This document shows positions 34,181 to 46,401 of a stretch of 64,000 nucleotides of DNA, piece after piece. The notes under the pieces are model-generated. The model was not told the origin of the DNA. It did not search any database and saw nothing but the letters and a program-made list of their open reading frames with translations. Every line of letters begins with the position of its first letter. The first letter of the stretch is position 1. Origin of the DNA: Rusavskia elegans (lineage: Eukaryota; Ascomycota; Lecanoromycetes; Teloschistales; Teloschistaceae); the NCBI GenBank assembly GCA_011316305.1, contig SAUG01000002.1, positions 186,001 through 250,000 on the forward strand, in the 5' to 3' direction. A program made the position numbers and the translations under genes.

Positions 34181-35311
34181 TCAGACATCAGCTGGCGGCT
34201 TCACGAAGATGCTTCTCAGTTGCCCACGACCACTGCTCAATACCTTACACAGCTCATCCGTCCGAATCCTGCGATACTGCTGGTTCGCATCGGGAAGACA
34301 CTCGAGGAAGATCCCCAGATAATGGCTCTGGCCATGCAGACAGTCGATGGTCGCTATATAACCCCCCTGGTACTGCTGGAGATAGAGATCGATAGAGACG
34401 CCTTTGTTGGTCATCTGGAAGGGCCGGTTGTTCTGTTTGTTTGGGTTGTGTACATAGTCTCCCGTCCCCTTAAAGTAGTCTGGAGATGACGCCAACAAGC
34501 CTGTCTCTCGAGCGGAAGGGCTCTTCCAAGCGAACAACGTGTGATCGTCAGAATACCTCATTATTTCTTCCTGAAGTCTGCGGAACGCACGCTCTTTGCC
34601 TTCGCCGTAGAGGAGAGGCATGTTCACGCCGAAGATCCCTAGGAGGCAGTATGCGGTATCCTCAGGCACAGTGGTTTCCCTTCCGGCGAACCAAGACATC
34701 CGCTGGCTGACACTCGCACGGCTAATATCCGCTTTGTTCAACAAGAAATCCTTGCTGATATGGGTTCGAGCTGTTAGTTCTGTTTGCAAACTTTCTTTGT
34801 TCCCTATCGCTTTCCATGACTTGTCGAAGAAGATTACTTTCGTCGGGGCCACCATTTCCTGCAAACACCACCCTCGGGTAAACCACCTGCTGGCGGTAAA
34901 TACAGGTACTTCTCGAGTCGGGGATTTGTCGGAATAGTCTTCCAAATAGGCAAAGCAAACCTCTGCTCGCTTGTACCATTGATACATGGAATTGATGGAC
35001 ATAGAAAGCTCCGTCAGGTTCTTTTTGTCAATGCACACGTTATCAAGCCACAGATGCGTGATCCGACCATCTTCATACTCGCGAACGGCCTTGCACGCTC
35101 CCGTTATCTTCTCCACGCTTCCAGACTTCGCCGACGGCGGCGGTGGCGAAGATTCTGTCCAGCTTGGGAGGTTGGGCCCGTCCTCGAACAGCACCTCTTT
35201 TCGCTGCCATACGTGGGAGATGATCACATACGGTAAATCTTGCTGCCGCCTGATCTCGTCCTCGTCAGGGAGTGCGCGACGTTCTGCATGAAGCAGCCGT
35301 TTCATAGTCAT
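34181..35311 (-). CDS. HET-domain (heterokaryon incompatibility) protein
   Basis: A single 376-residue frame from the ATG at 35311. The three HET blocks are present: YVIISHVWQRKEVLFED (about 28-44), HLWLDNVCIDKKNLTELS with INSMYQWYKRAEVCFAYL (about 86-124), and SRWFTRGWCLQEMVAPTKV (about 141-159). They are followed by CLLGIFGVNMPLLYGEGKERA, typical of the HET-E/HET-D subclass. HET proteins trigger cell death when incompatible hyphae fuse. There is no NACHT/WD40 or other C-terminal module, so this is the short form. The gene sits between a degraded aquaporin and a RIP block, a usual place for rapidly evolving recognition genes. Confidence 0.9.
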   Translation of the reverse strand: MTMKRLLHAERRALPDEDEIRRQQDLPYVIISHVWQRKEVLFEDGPNLPSWTESSPPPPSAKSGSVEKITGACKAVREYEDGRITHLWLDNVCIDKKNLTELSMSINSMYQWYKRAEVCFAYLEDYSDKSPTREVPVFTASRWFTRGWCLQEMVAPTKVIFFDKSWKAIGNKESLQTELTARTHISKDFLLNKADISRASVSQRMSWFAGRETTVPEDTAYCLLGIFGVNMPLLYGEGKERAFRRLQEEIMRYSDDHTLFAWKSPSARETGLLASSPDYFKGTGDYVHNPNKQNNRPFQMTNKGVSIDLYLQQYQGGYIATIDCLHGQSHYLGIFLECLPDANQQYRRIRTDELCKVLSSGRGQLRSIFVKPPADV

Positions 35312-35885
35312 TTTCGGATGTACGGAGTCCGAGGTGGTGCTGTACGACCGTGCTCTGGTATCTTGGTGCCAGGATCCTAGATGACGTCTGGGCTCCTGCG
35401 GATATGCCTATTTGACTCTCGTCGATAGGCTTTCAGTGGTTCATCGCCACGCGCTAACAAGTATACTCTGAACTGAAGCGATCTTTTCGGATGAAACATT
35501 ACGATGAATGCTGCATCACCTCGATGAGCCAAATGCGCAGCCAATCATCGGCTAGCTGGTGATCTTCTGGACAAGCTTGGGCATTGATAGTCCCAGAGGG
35601 CGCTGATCCCATAGGTCATGTCGAAATCCTCTATATACCTCCAAATCTGAGCGCTTTTGCAGAAGTCGACCTATCGACTCGAACGGCTTCTGATACCTTC
35701 GTGCCCACCGGCTGTGCCGTTGCACTCATTAGAATACCTTTCCCCATCGAGTATTGCCCTCAAACCCTTCCGCTCCGCTGCAGACATCCTTTATTTCAAT
35801 CAGCTCGCTTTCTACCAAAGTCTCTCCTGACCCTCCTTACTTTGCCTCTGCCCTTTCTATCGCCAAAATATAAGCTCTATTTAGT
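35312..35885. other. Promoter side of the HET gene and island border
   Basis: Normal-composition sequence with no recognised gene; it should hold the HET gene promoter. Repeat X begins at about 35885. Confidence 0.5.
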
Positions 35886-36430
35886 TATTTGTTTTGGTTT
35901 TGGTACCCGGTGAACCAGTGGTTCGGTGAGCAAATCAAGCGTTGATATACCAGCATTAAATATACGGTAGCAGAACTTGTACTCTAGTTTAGTTAACGTA
36001 AATAACGGTTCTATCTATAGAATTTTAATTTAAATTTACTTAGTAATATAACGTATCCTTCTACCGATAATTTAACTAATATAGAATTTTTTATAGATAA
36101 ATATACCTCGTAGTTATCGTTTCTTCTTTTTTTACTAGTAATATAAGCCCCTCGTAAATTCTATAATTTACTAAAAGCCTTTACGTACGTATATATTCCC
36201 GTAACAGCTATAGCTATAAATTAAACTAGACGATAGTATATCTATAATAACTATATCTACCCGCGCGGTCGTCGACTACTTCGTTATAGTTAAAGTAACC
36301 TATTTCGACTTTAATTTAAATCTCTTTTTTACCGCCTTTAAAACGCGCTATCCGACCTCTCTATCCCCTTTCAATTTATCCGACCGGGTGAAGCTTCTGG
36401 CCGTGGTAGCCAGCGTGCTGATATAAGTTC
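35885..36430 (+). repeat. Repeat X copy, little mutated at its ends
   Basis: Begins GGTTTTGGTACCCGGTGAAC and keeps CpA/TpG at its start and at its end (GCTTCTGGCCGTGGTAGCCAGCGTGCTG, 36393-36420), so it may be among the youngest copies of X. It is followed by a poly-A run near 36470-36487. Confidence 0.6.
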
Positions 36431-36459
36431 TATAACGTATTATCTTCAATAATAAAAAT

Positions 36460-36487
<28 letters not shown>

Positions 36488-36490
<3 letters not shown>

Positions 36491-37049
36491 ATTTATTTAA
36501 ATTTAATTAAAGAACGAAAATTTCACTACTTGTATTATTAATATTTAATATATACCGTCTGTATCTTTTTACCGATTATAATCAATAATAATATCTGCTG
36601 ATAATATATTGAAATCGTTTTTTATTTTATTAAAAGAATTAAAAAAATAAAAATTAGAAAAAATTTAATATTATTGATATTTACGTAAAAATTATATATT
36701 TTTAATCAAAGAAAATAGAATAAAAAGTTTATATTATTATATTATATTTAAACTCTCAACTTTTTTTTCCGTAATTAATTATATTTCGAATATATTTATT
36801 ATTATACTAATTTGTTTTTTAAAAAGTATTTAAAATTTAGTATAAAAATAGTATTTTAATTCGCTTTTTCTACGATTAAAATAATAAAAATATAAACTTT
36901 ATATTAAATTTAATTAAATATATTAAAAAGAAAAAAATATTGCTATTTAGTATTTTATATTAACTAATAAATAGTAGATTTACTTTTATCAATTTATTAA
37001 ACGTTTTAATTTTTATAATTTTCAAAAAATTTTCAATACTAGTTTTATC
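36488..37049. repeat. RIP-degraded sequence, nothing further identified
   Basis: A+T-rich, CpA/TpG-poor sequence between repeat X and the hAT-like relics. No element boundary could be recognised. Confidence 0.5.
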
Positions 37050-37434
37050 TAGACTGGCCGTCGGATCGGATTTCGAATCTAAATTAACTATTCCGATTCG
37101 ACTCGAATCAAATTATAGTTAAATTTAATCCGATTCGAATTAAATCGGATTTTTTTATAATTCGATCCGATTCGAACCCGATTCGAAGTCGGATATCCGG
37201 GTTTAATCTATTAAAACGATAATATTTAATATAAAAGTATAATTCTAGTATTAAAATATTATTTTTTTCTACGTTATATTATCTATAAATATCTATTTTA
37301 AAAATTAGTATAATAATATATATAGATAATATATTCTTTTTAGATTATTATTTCTCGATCTATATAATTAGTTAAATAGTTTCATATTTTTTTTATCTTG
37401 ATTTTTATTCTATTTTATATTTTTATTATTATTT

Positions 37435-38368
37435 AAACTGGCCGTCGAATCGGATTTCGGATTCTAAAATATAATCCGATTTGATCTATTAAAATTAGAT
37501 ATTAGCGCTAAACACTAGTATAAAATATAAAATTAGTATAACTTTTATACTAATTTATTAAAAAAATACTAATTAATTAACTATACTAACTAGAAAGATT
37601 TTAATTCGAAGGAATATATTTAGACTGGCTATTTCGATATAAATTTCCGTCGGTATTTTAGAAATTTAATCCGAGTTTTAGTAAATTAGTTTAACTCGAT
37701 CCGCTAAATAGTATAAATCGATTTCTAAAATTAAAATCGAAAATCGAATCGAATTTCAAAATAGAAATTAATAAAATTTTAATTCGATCTATTAAACCTT
37801 TTATATATAGTATAATAATAAAACTATTATAGTATAATACTATAATTAAGATAATAAATTATTATCAAATTAATTTTAATTATAGAAAATATATATAGAT
37901 AATATATTTTCTTTTATTAAATTAATTTTTATTAAATAGATATTACTTTTATAATAGAATTATATTTTTATATTAGATTTTGATAGTTTTAGCGAGTTAA
38001 ATCTAGGAACCCGAATTTAATCCGAAATCGAATCGGTTCGGTATTTAAAAAAATCGGAACCGACTTAGTTCGATATCTAAAAAAATCGGAACTAATTCGG
38101 TTCGAATCCGGAATACGAATTCGAATTCGAAATCCGATCCGACGGTCACTAGTTTAAATATATTATTTAAATATACTATCTTTAATCAAATAATAAAATA
38201 ACATTATATTAAATATATTATATAATCGGATCGTATTCGAATTGGATTATTAAATAATCCGATCCGAATTCGATCCGCTAAAACTTAGATTAAATCCGGG
38301 TCAAATTATTAAAATCGGATTAGATATCTGATAATTCGATAAAAATCCGATCCGAACCGGCCAGTCTA
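37435..38368. mobile_element. hAT-like MITE with another MITE inside
   Basis: Ends TAAACTGGCCGTCG and CCGGCCAGTCTA, with an exact 8-bp duplication TTATTATT (37427-37434, 38369-38376). After removing the nested element and its target copy, about 390 bp remain, too small to code for a transposase. Confidence 0.8.
37621..38156. mobile_element. Nested hAT-like MITE, 536 bp
   Basis: Starts TAGACTGGCTATTTCG. The right end is degraded (GGTCACTAGTTTA). An exact 8-bp duplication AATATATT flanks it (37613-37620, 38157-38164). It lies wholly within the element at 37435-38368. Confidence 0.72.
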
Positions 38369-38769
38369 TTATTATTCGTTTCCGTTTTCTTTTCTAGATT
38401 TTTATTTTAACTATTAAAGTTAATATTTTTAGTTAAACTTTTATTATTTCTACACTATTTAGTATTATTTTCTATAGCAAAGTATTTTTCTATTATCTAA
38501 TTCTTTACGTTAATTTTAACGATATTATCGCTATTTTTATCCTTTTATCTATAAAAGAATTTAATATATTTATTAGCTATATTCCCATATAACTAATTCC
38601 TTTGGTAAACGTTGTTTATTTTTATAGAGAATCTAATATTCTAGCGGATTAGAACTTTTAGAAATCGATATAATAGATTATTTATTATTAGATAAAATAA
38701 ATAATTAGCGCTATATACTTTATTAAAAATATTTTATTCGAACTATTATTAGTAATATTAGGCTAGAAA

Positions 38770-39234
38770 TAGACTGGTCGGTTCGGATCGGATTTTCGTC
38801 GAACTGTCGGATATCCGACCCGATTTTAGTAATCCGATCCGGATCCGACCCGGGTTTTAGCAGATCGAATCCGAGTCGGATTATTTAATAACCCGATCCG
38901 GATTCGATCCGATTATACAATATATTTAATATATTACTATTATAGTAATTAAATTAAGATAATATATACAGGTAATATATTTAATTTTACTATAGACTTT
39001 CTAGTTAACGTAGTTAATAAAATAGAAATTTTTTAGAAATATTATATAAAAGTTATACTAGCTTTATATTTTTATACTAGAGTTTAGCGCTAAAATCTAA
39101 TTCTAGTAGATCGGATCAGATTATAATCTAGAATCCGAAATTCGATCGAGTCGGATTATATTTTAGTTTAATCTGATTCGTGTCGAATCGGATTAGTTAA
39201 TCCAGGTTCGAAACCCGACCCGACGGCCAGTCTA
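38770..39234. mobile_element. hAT-like MITE, 465 bp
   Basis: Starts TAGACTGGTCGGTTCGG and ends GACGGCCAGTCTA, with an exact 8-bp duplication GCTAGAAA (38762-38769, 39235-39242). It has dense GATCCGA-type subterminal motifs and no coding capacity. It is less mutated than the sequence it sits in. Confidence 0.85.
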
Positions 39235-40084
39235 GCTAGAAATAATATTAGAAATAAATATTTCTATACTGGATAGCTCTATTTATATTCAATATATTAT
39301 TTTAATATAATATTTCGTTTTATTTCTACTTTATTTATTTAATAGTATTCGTTTTTTCTATATTTTCTATAAAAGTTTTAATATAAATATCATTTTTGTA
39401 ATATAATATTGAATATAGATTAGTATTTAATATAGTATATATTATTTTAATATATTATTATAGATTTCTTTTTCGACTTTATAATCTATTTTCTAATTTC
39501 TAACGTTCCATTCTAATACGGTTTTCGTTTTTATATCTATATTTTTCTAGAATTCTATTTTTTATAGAATTTATATTCGGTATTAAATTACTTTTCACTA
39601 TATTTACGGTTTACGACTGATTAAAATTTTATAAATAGTAGTTTTAAAATTAATATATTGAATAGTATACTAAATAATATAGTAGAATAATATAAATAGT
39701 AACTTTAGCAATATTTAAATATACTATAAATTATCGTAGTAGAAAACGGTAGAAGTTTATAGAAATTTATAGATTTATTCAAAACTTAAATCTTTTAGTT
39801 ATAGTATAGCCGACGATTATTTAAATAACTTTACTTTATTTCTAATTTTCATTTTTGTAATATTTAATTACTATAATAAATTATTAATATATTATATACC
39901 CTATTATATTATATTTTATTCTATTATTTATCGTTCGTTTCTTTCGTTTTTTATAGTATAGAATATAGTACGTACGAATCCAAATGGAAGGAATAAATTA
40001 ATGTAATTTAGTTAATTATATAATAATCTAAAAACTGTTTTAAATAAAAAATTAATTCCGTTCTATAAAAATATTTAATTAATT

Positions 40085-43000
40085 TGATTTTGATTTTAAT
40101 ATCCGGTAAATCAGTGGTTCGGTATATAAATCAAATATTATTATACTAGTATTAAATATACGGTAGTCGAATTTATATTTTAATTTAATTAATATAAATA
40201 ACGGTCCTTTTAAAAGTATTTTAATTAAAATTTATTTAGTAATATAACGTATTCTTTTACCGATAATTTAACGTAGAGATTTTTATAGATAAATATACCT
40301 CGTAGTTATCGCTTTGTCTTCTTTTACTAGTGATATAAATCTAGAATCTTTTATATACGTATATATTTTCGTAATAGCTATATAATAGCTAAACTAGTAT
40401 AACGTCTCTGTATATCAAAGGGCGTTACGTTCGAGTCTAGCTACAGCCGTTGGCGTAGTCCGAACTACTAAATAGTAAAGGAGTCCTAGCGTAGGTTATT
40501 ATAACTAATCCCGTATAGCTATAAAGGTACGGTTACGATATTATAAAGTATTTTTATTATAAAGGTAATTAATAGAGAATAGTAGAGACGTATTTAATAA
40601 TTATATTAATAACTAACGAGAGAAACTATCTAATAGAAATAAGGAATAATATATATAATAAAAGTAGCCGATAGTATCGATAGGTAGCCGTCCGTTAAAA
40701 GCCTCTATATAAAAGTCGGCTATAGCGGCTATAGGCGACTATAGTTAATTAGATTCGTTTATATAGCTAACTTTCCAGCGTACTTCTATAGAATCGTAGA
40801 TATAATACAGCCCCCCCTATATTACTTTCCTAAATCTTTTAAGAGTTTTTTAAATTCCTTTAAAATACCTCCTAGGTTTCCAAGTATTTTCTTCGTCGGG
40901 AAACCCTTTCTATTTAATTAGAAACTTATTTATCTCTTTTTTTTCTTCTATAATCTTCTTAACTTTATATTCTTCCCTTTTTTAATAATACTAATCTTTT
41001 ATTAATAGTATTCTTTCTAGTACTTTTTTAAGAAGTCCTACATAGAATTTTAGAAAAATTCCTATTACTAGGAGTTTAAAATATACTATTATTCCTTTAA
41101 TATCCTTTACTTCGAAGGTTCCAATATATAGCCTATCTAATTTCTTATCTATTAAATTCTTTATTAATAGAAATATCCTATCTCCTTTCTCGATATTGTA
41201 ATATTTTCTTAATTTATCTATCTTTCGATTTACTTTTTCTTTAGCTATTTAAATTCATGCTTTAGCCTTATTCTAATTATTCTTTATTCTATTAATAAAT
41301 ACCTAGGCAGCCGGGTTATTTATTCCCGCGGTTACTTTTTATTTTAGCTTTCTTCTATATAAAAGCTTGTCAGGAATTGTTCCAATATCTTCGTTATAAG
41401 ATAAATTAATTACTATCTATACTATCGAGAGGAACTAAATCCAGTTTTCTCTTTCTTTAAAATAATATATCCGTAGGTATATTTCTAATATTTAATTTAT
41501 CCTTTTAATTTATCTATTAGTTTGCGGGTAAAACGATATTAATATTATTTATTCGGTTCCTACTACTTTAGTTAAATCTTTTATAAAGTTAGAAAGGAAA
41601 AGTTTATCCTGATCCGATATAATTTTTTCTATAATACTATTTTTACAAAAGATAGTTCGTAATAGTAGGAATACTAGCTATTCTGCCGTTATATTCGTTT
41701 TATATAGTATAAATCTTATATATTTTATAAGTTTATTTACGATTATTACTATTATATCGTATAATATTTATATATAGGGATCGACCGACTCTAGAAGTCC
41801 TGTAATAAAGTCTATCGCTATCTATTAATATAGCTGCTCCGGCGTCTACGTAGAATATAACTTGCTAACAGGTTTTTATTTTTCTTTCTTTTTTAACGAA
41901 TATTCGAGACAGTTTTTTATATATTCTTTAATATATCTTTTTAGAATTAGTATATTTATTTTTTTATAAATCCTTTATAATATCTTGGTTATTCTTTAGT
42001 AACTAGAAGTTCTTAGATCGTAAGCTTATTAAATAACGTCGTTTATTTCTTCTAACGCTTCTATTTTTTCTAAAACCTCCCTATTTCTCTTTAGTAAAGG
42101 TCTATTTATTTTTTCTACCACTTTATAGTCTGCTTTCCGGCTTAAGGTATCCGTAACCGTATTATCCGTATCCTTAATATATTATATTTCGAAATCGTAA
42201 TAAGTAAATTCTTCTAACTATTTTATTTATTTCTAATTAAGTTCTTTATCGAGTAAAAGTAATAAAAGATTCTTATAGTTAGTATATACTATTACCTTTT
42301 TCGATATTCAGGTTATATATATTTTCTATTATACGAGACTAGCGATAATTACTAGTATTTTTTTATCCGTAGTTATATAATTAACTTCAGTAGGTATTAA
42401 TTTCCTTAAGTAATATCTAAAAGGTCTGCTTTTTTATACTATATAGGAATCTAACGTTCTATCCGACGCGTCGGTATATAGTATAACCTGTTCGTTCGGA
42501 TTAAATATAGCCAAGGCTTCCTCGTTCGCGAAGCTTTATTTAAGTTTCTTAAATACTTTATTCTCGGTTCGAGTCTATTTAAACGTATTTTTATTTCGTA
42601 GAATATCCGTTAAAAAAACGATCTTTTTTATATATCCTCCTATTATATTTTAATAGAATTCTTTAAAGCCTAGAAAGCTTTAAATTTCTTTTTTATTTTT
42701 CGGAACTAGCTATTTTTTAATTATTCAGAATTTATTAGTTTCTATAGTAATATTTCCTGGTTTAATTATATATTCTAGGAATATAACTTCTTTTTTAAAG
42801 AATTCTGACTTTTTTTTTTTTAACTCTAAGGTTATATTCTCTAAACCTCTATAATATTTAATAAATATATTAGTTATATTCTTCCTTTATCTCTAAAAAT
42901 ATTAGTACGTCGTCTATATAGACTATAATAAAAAAATCTAAATAGTTATATAATACCTTATTAACTACTTTTTATAGAATTACGGGAACGTTCGTTAATC

Positions 43001-44960
43001 CGAAAGATATTACTAAGTATTCGAATAGTCCGTATTTCGTTCTAAATATAGTTTTCTACTCGTTTCCTTTTTTAATTCGTAGTAAATTAAACGTATCTCT
43101 TAGATTAAGTTTTATAAACTATTTGGCTCTTCCGATCCTACTCTTAAAATCCGCTAGAAGAGGTAGAAAGTATTTATCTTTTTATATTACTATATTAAAT
43201 TATCTGAAATTAATATAAAATCTAAAATCTCTATTCTTTTTTAGAATAAATATTATCGGTTATCCTATTTTTAATTTAGAATAGCGTATATATTTTCGTT
43301 TAAAGTTATAATTAATATACTATCGTAGTACTTTTAATTATTTATTATTTAGTCCGTAGATCGGCCCTGCTTTCAATTTATCGGGATCTATTATTATAAA
43401 TTCGTAGTCTTTCTAGATATAAGCCGGCAAGGATAGCCTTTTTTTCGTTTTCTTTAATATATTTTAGAATTCTTTAAATAGTTATAGAATTTTATCCGTA
43501 GTAGCTATTTCCTTTCTAGTCTACCTTTTTCGGGTAAAGATATTAAATATTTTTTTTATCTCGGCTAACCTTTTAGATATACTAAATAGGTAGTTTCCTA
43601 TTTTTACCTATATCGTTTTCTAAACGATTTCTAGATTCTATAATATAAACTATAGGATACCTAAATATATATCCTTTTATATTTTTATAATATCGAAAAT
43701 AGTTTTTTTTTTATATCTATTACTTCGTATCTATAGGGGTTTAGTCTAATATTTAACTCTAATAAATCTTATTCTATTAATAGTTCCTATAAAGTAAGAT
43801 TCCGTTTTCCTAATTAAAAGGATATTAAACCTTTTTATATATTCTTCTAATATAATATTCCGGGTAGCTTCTAAATTAACTAAAGCTTCTACAGGTTATC
43901 TAAATAATATTAGCTAGATAAAAATCCGATTTTTATCTATTTTCCGGAGTCGTTAAAATATAATATCTCTATATATTAAAGGACGTTATACTCGAGCCTA
44001 GCTATAGCTGTAGATATAGTCCGAACTACTAAATAGTAAGGAAATCCTAGTATAGATTATTATAACTAATCCCGCGTAGCCGCGAAAGTACGGTTACGAT
44101 ATTACGAGATATTTTTATTATAGAAGTAATTAATAGAAAATAGTAGAGACGTATTTAATAATTATATTAATAACTAATAAAAAAAGCTATCTAATAGGAG
44201 TAAAGAGCGATATATATAGTAAAAGTAGCCGATAGTACCGACAGGTAGCCGTCCGTTAAAAGCCTTTATATAGAAGTCGGCTATAGCGGCTATAGGCGGC
44301 TATAGTTAATTAGACTCGCTTATATAACCAATCTTCCAGCGTGCTTCTATAGAGTCGTGGACGTAATATTTAGATATAAATACTTTTCTATATTTATAAT
44401 AACTATATTTATCTTCGAAGACGTCGACTATTTCATTATAGCTAGAGTAACCTATTTTAACTTCGATAAAAATTTTCTTTTTACTATTTTTTAAATACGC
44501 TATCCGATTTCTCTAACGCCTTTTAATTTAATTAACCGGATAAAGTTTCTAGCCGTAGTAGCTAGCGTACTAGCTAGCAACTCTATAACTAGCGATCGTC
44601 TTAAAATAATATAGGCTAAAAGTACTTTAATAATATAGCGGAATATTTAGATACGGGTAATATATTAAATATAGACAAGGATATAACTATTTATAAAATA
44701 CTTCGTTATATAATAAATAGATATAGCAGATATACTATATATTTATAATTATTTATAACGTCGAACAAAGATAGACCGAGGACTGCGAATAACGAAGTTA
44801 TATTTATATAGTAGAGGATTCGTGATCGCGAATAAAAAAAGAAATAGTCAAATAGAAATAATTAACGCTGTAAATCTTGCCTGACGAACTATATACTTTT
44901 AACTGTGAAAATTTCTTTGTATATAAAATATAACAATCGTTATCGTATATAACGTTAAAA
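40085..44960 (+). repeat. Repeat X copy split by a Gypsy insertion
   Basis: The left part (40085-40397) and the right part (44369 to about 44960) are adjacent in the uninterrupted copies of X. The Gypsy element 40398-44368 sits between them. The left part starts with the ATATCCGGTAAATCAGTGGT terminus; the right part carries GAAGACGTCGACTATTTC and GCTAGCGTACTAGCTAGC. Confidence 0.65.
40398..44368 (-). mobile_element. Ty3/Gypsy LTR retrotransposon, Pol-only copy 2
   Basis: 3971 bp, nearly the same length as copy 1. LTRs are 40398-40809 and 43959-44368. Coding is on the minus strand. RT is recognisable near 43200-42890, including an intact catalytic YIDDVLIF (about 42897-42921). The integrase region lies at about 41900-41300. 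As in copy 1, Pol starts shortly after the 5' LTR and no Gag is present. Flanking 5-mers ACTAG and TTTAG could be a degraded target duplication. Many stops from RIP. Confidence 0.85.
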
Positions 44961-45790
44961 ATATATATATATATATATATATAAAAATTCAATATTGTTT
45001 TAAAAATAAACTCTTTAGAAAAGATATAGAAATATAAATAAGATTCGAGAAAATAGAATCGGAAATAGTAAAAAGAAATTTTATAACGTTATAGTATCGA
45101 TAATATTTCAAAGTAATATATTCTAAATCGTCTAACTAATAATCTATCGAAAAAAATATAAATAGAAATTTAAAACCGTCGCTTTTCGAGAAATCTATAG
45201 ATACTGGAAAGACTTCGAACTTTTTATTTCTAAAGTACCTTTTACTAGATTATATTGCGAAACTTTTACTAATACTACTATCGAACGTATAAATAGAAAA
45301 ATTAATAGAATATAAATTATAACGTTAGTAGTTTTATAAAATAAAATAAAAGAATAGATAGTTATTTTCCTTTTAATTAAATATATTGTTTTACTATATT
45401 ATTATATATATCCGGCTAAATTTATTCTTTATAGATTATTAACTAGCTTTAATCAATACTAAACGTATTACTATTAAGTATAAAAATATCTAGTTTATTA
45501 TAAAAAAAAATATAGAATCTGGAAATATAGCCGGAATTATATTAATAGCTAGTTACTAATAAATTTTAAAAGATTAAAAATTCTAAAAGAGAGATATACG
45601 TCTATAAAATTATTTTTCCTTTTTAGAAAACTTTTATTTAAAGTTATATTATATTTTTAGCTATATATATATATTTTATCAACGTTGTATACGGCAACGA
45701 TTATTGTATTTTACGTATAAAGAAATTTTCACAGCCAAAATTCGTCAGACAAGATTTGCAGCGCAGTTAATTATATTAACTATTTTCTTT
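44855..45790. mobile_element. Element with about 120-bp inverted repeats
   Basis: Left arm (about 44855-44975) reads ACGCTGTAAATCTTGCCTGACG then CTGTGAAAATTTCTTTGTAT. The right arm (about 45660-45785) is its reverse complement with transitions (CGTCAGACAAGATTTGCAGC). A TA microsatellite lies inside the left arm. The interior holds a decayed frame around 45180-45320 reading AFREIYRYWKDFELFISK then VPFTRLYCETFTNTTIERIN, unidentified but related to a minus-strand frame in the 22235 element. The left arm overlaps the end of repeat X, so X and this element are related. Confidence 0.5.
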
Positions 45791-46401
45791 TTTATTCGAT
45801 TTCGATATAAAACTATAATATTTCTGTCAGATTTATTTATATTTTATATTTAATAGAAATTTTGAAAATAGATAAACAATTTTAATAGATATTAATATAA
45901 ATCAATCGTAGCTTTTATAAACTTTTAGCATTCGAAAAATTACAATTTTATTATATATTCTAATATAACGGATATTATAATTAATATTTTGACGATCTTA
46001 TTCAATATTATATTAATAACGATTATAAATAAAGGAACTTGTTAATTTAATATATATCAAAATTATCAATTACTTTATTTTCAAATGAAATAACAGTCTA
46101 GTAAAAGATATTAAAATAAAAAACGTGGAAAAATTATAACGTAAAATTATAAAATTGAATTTAATATAATTAATAATAGAGATTCTATTTTTAAATTTAA
46201 TAAACCAAATATTATTAAAAATTGAATTTTCTATTAGAAGTTCTAAATTTAAAAAAAGTTTTTTTAAAAATATTTTATATCAATTCTATTATATTACTGA
46301 TTTTTATTATATAATCTTTTAATTATAAAGTAATAATATTTTCGCAAAAATATTATTACTACTAGATTTCATTTTTAATAAACGTAACGGTTTATTACTA
46401 T

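Larger units (their letters stand above)
37050..39965 (-). mobile_element. Reversed hAT-like relic related to 22235-24710
   Basis: Starts TAGACTGGCCGTCGGATCGG at 37050. Parts of 38377-38761 and 39243-39965 match the reverse complement of the interior of the 22235 element, for example the segment around CTAATAATAAATAATCTATT. It is cut by two smaller hAT-like insertions (37435-38368 and 38770-39234). The far end is lost, so the right boundary is only where recognisable similarity fades. Confidence 0.5.

Noticed and set aside
44804..44992. 62-codon minus frame with YIYIYIYI
   Set aside because: Translation of a TA microsatellite within an inverted repeat arm.
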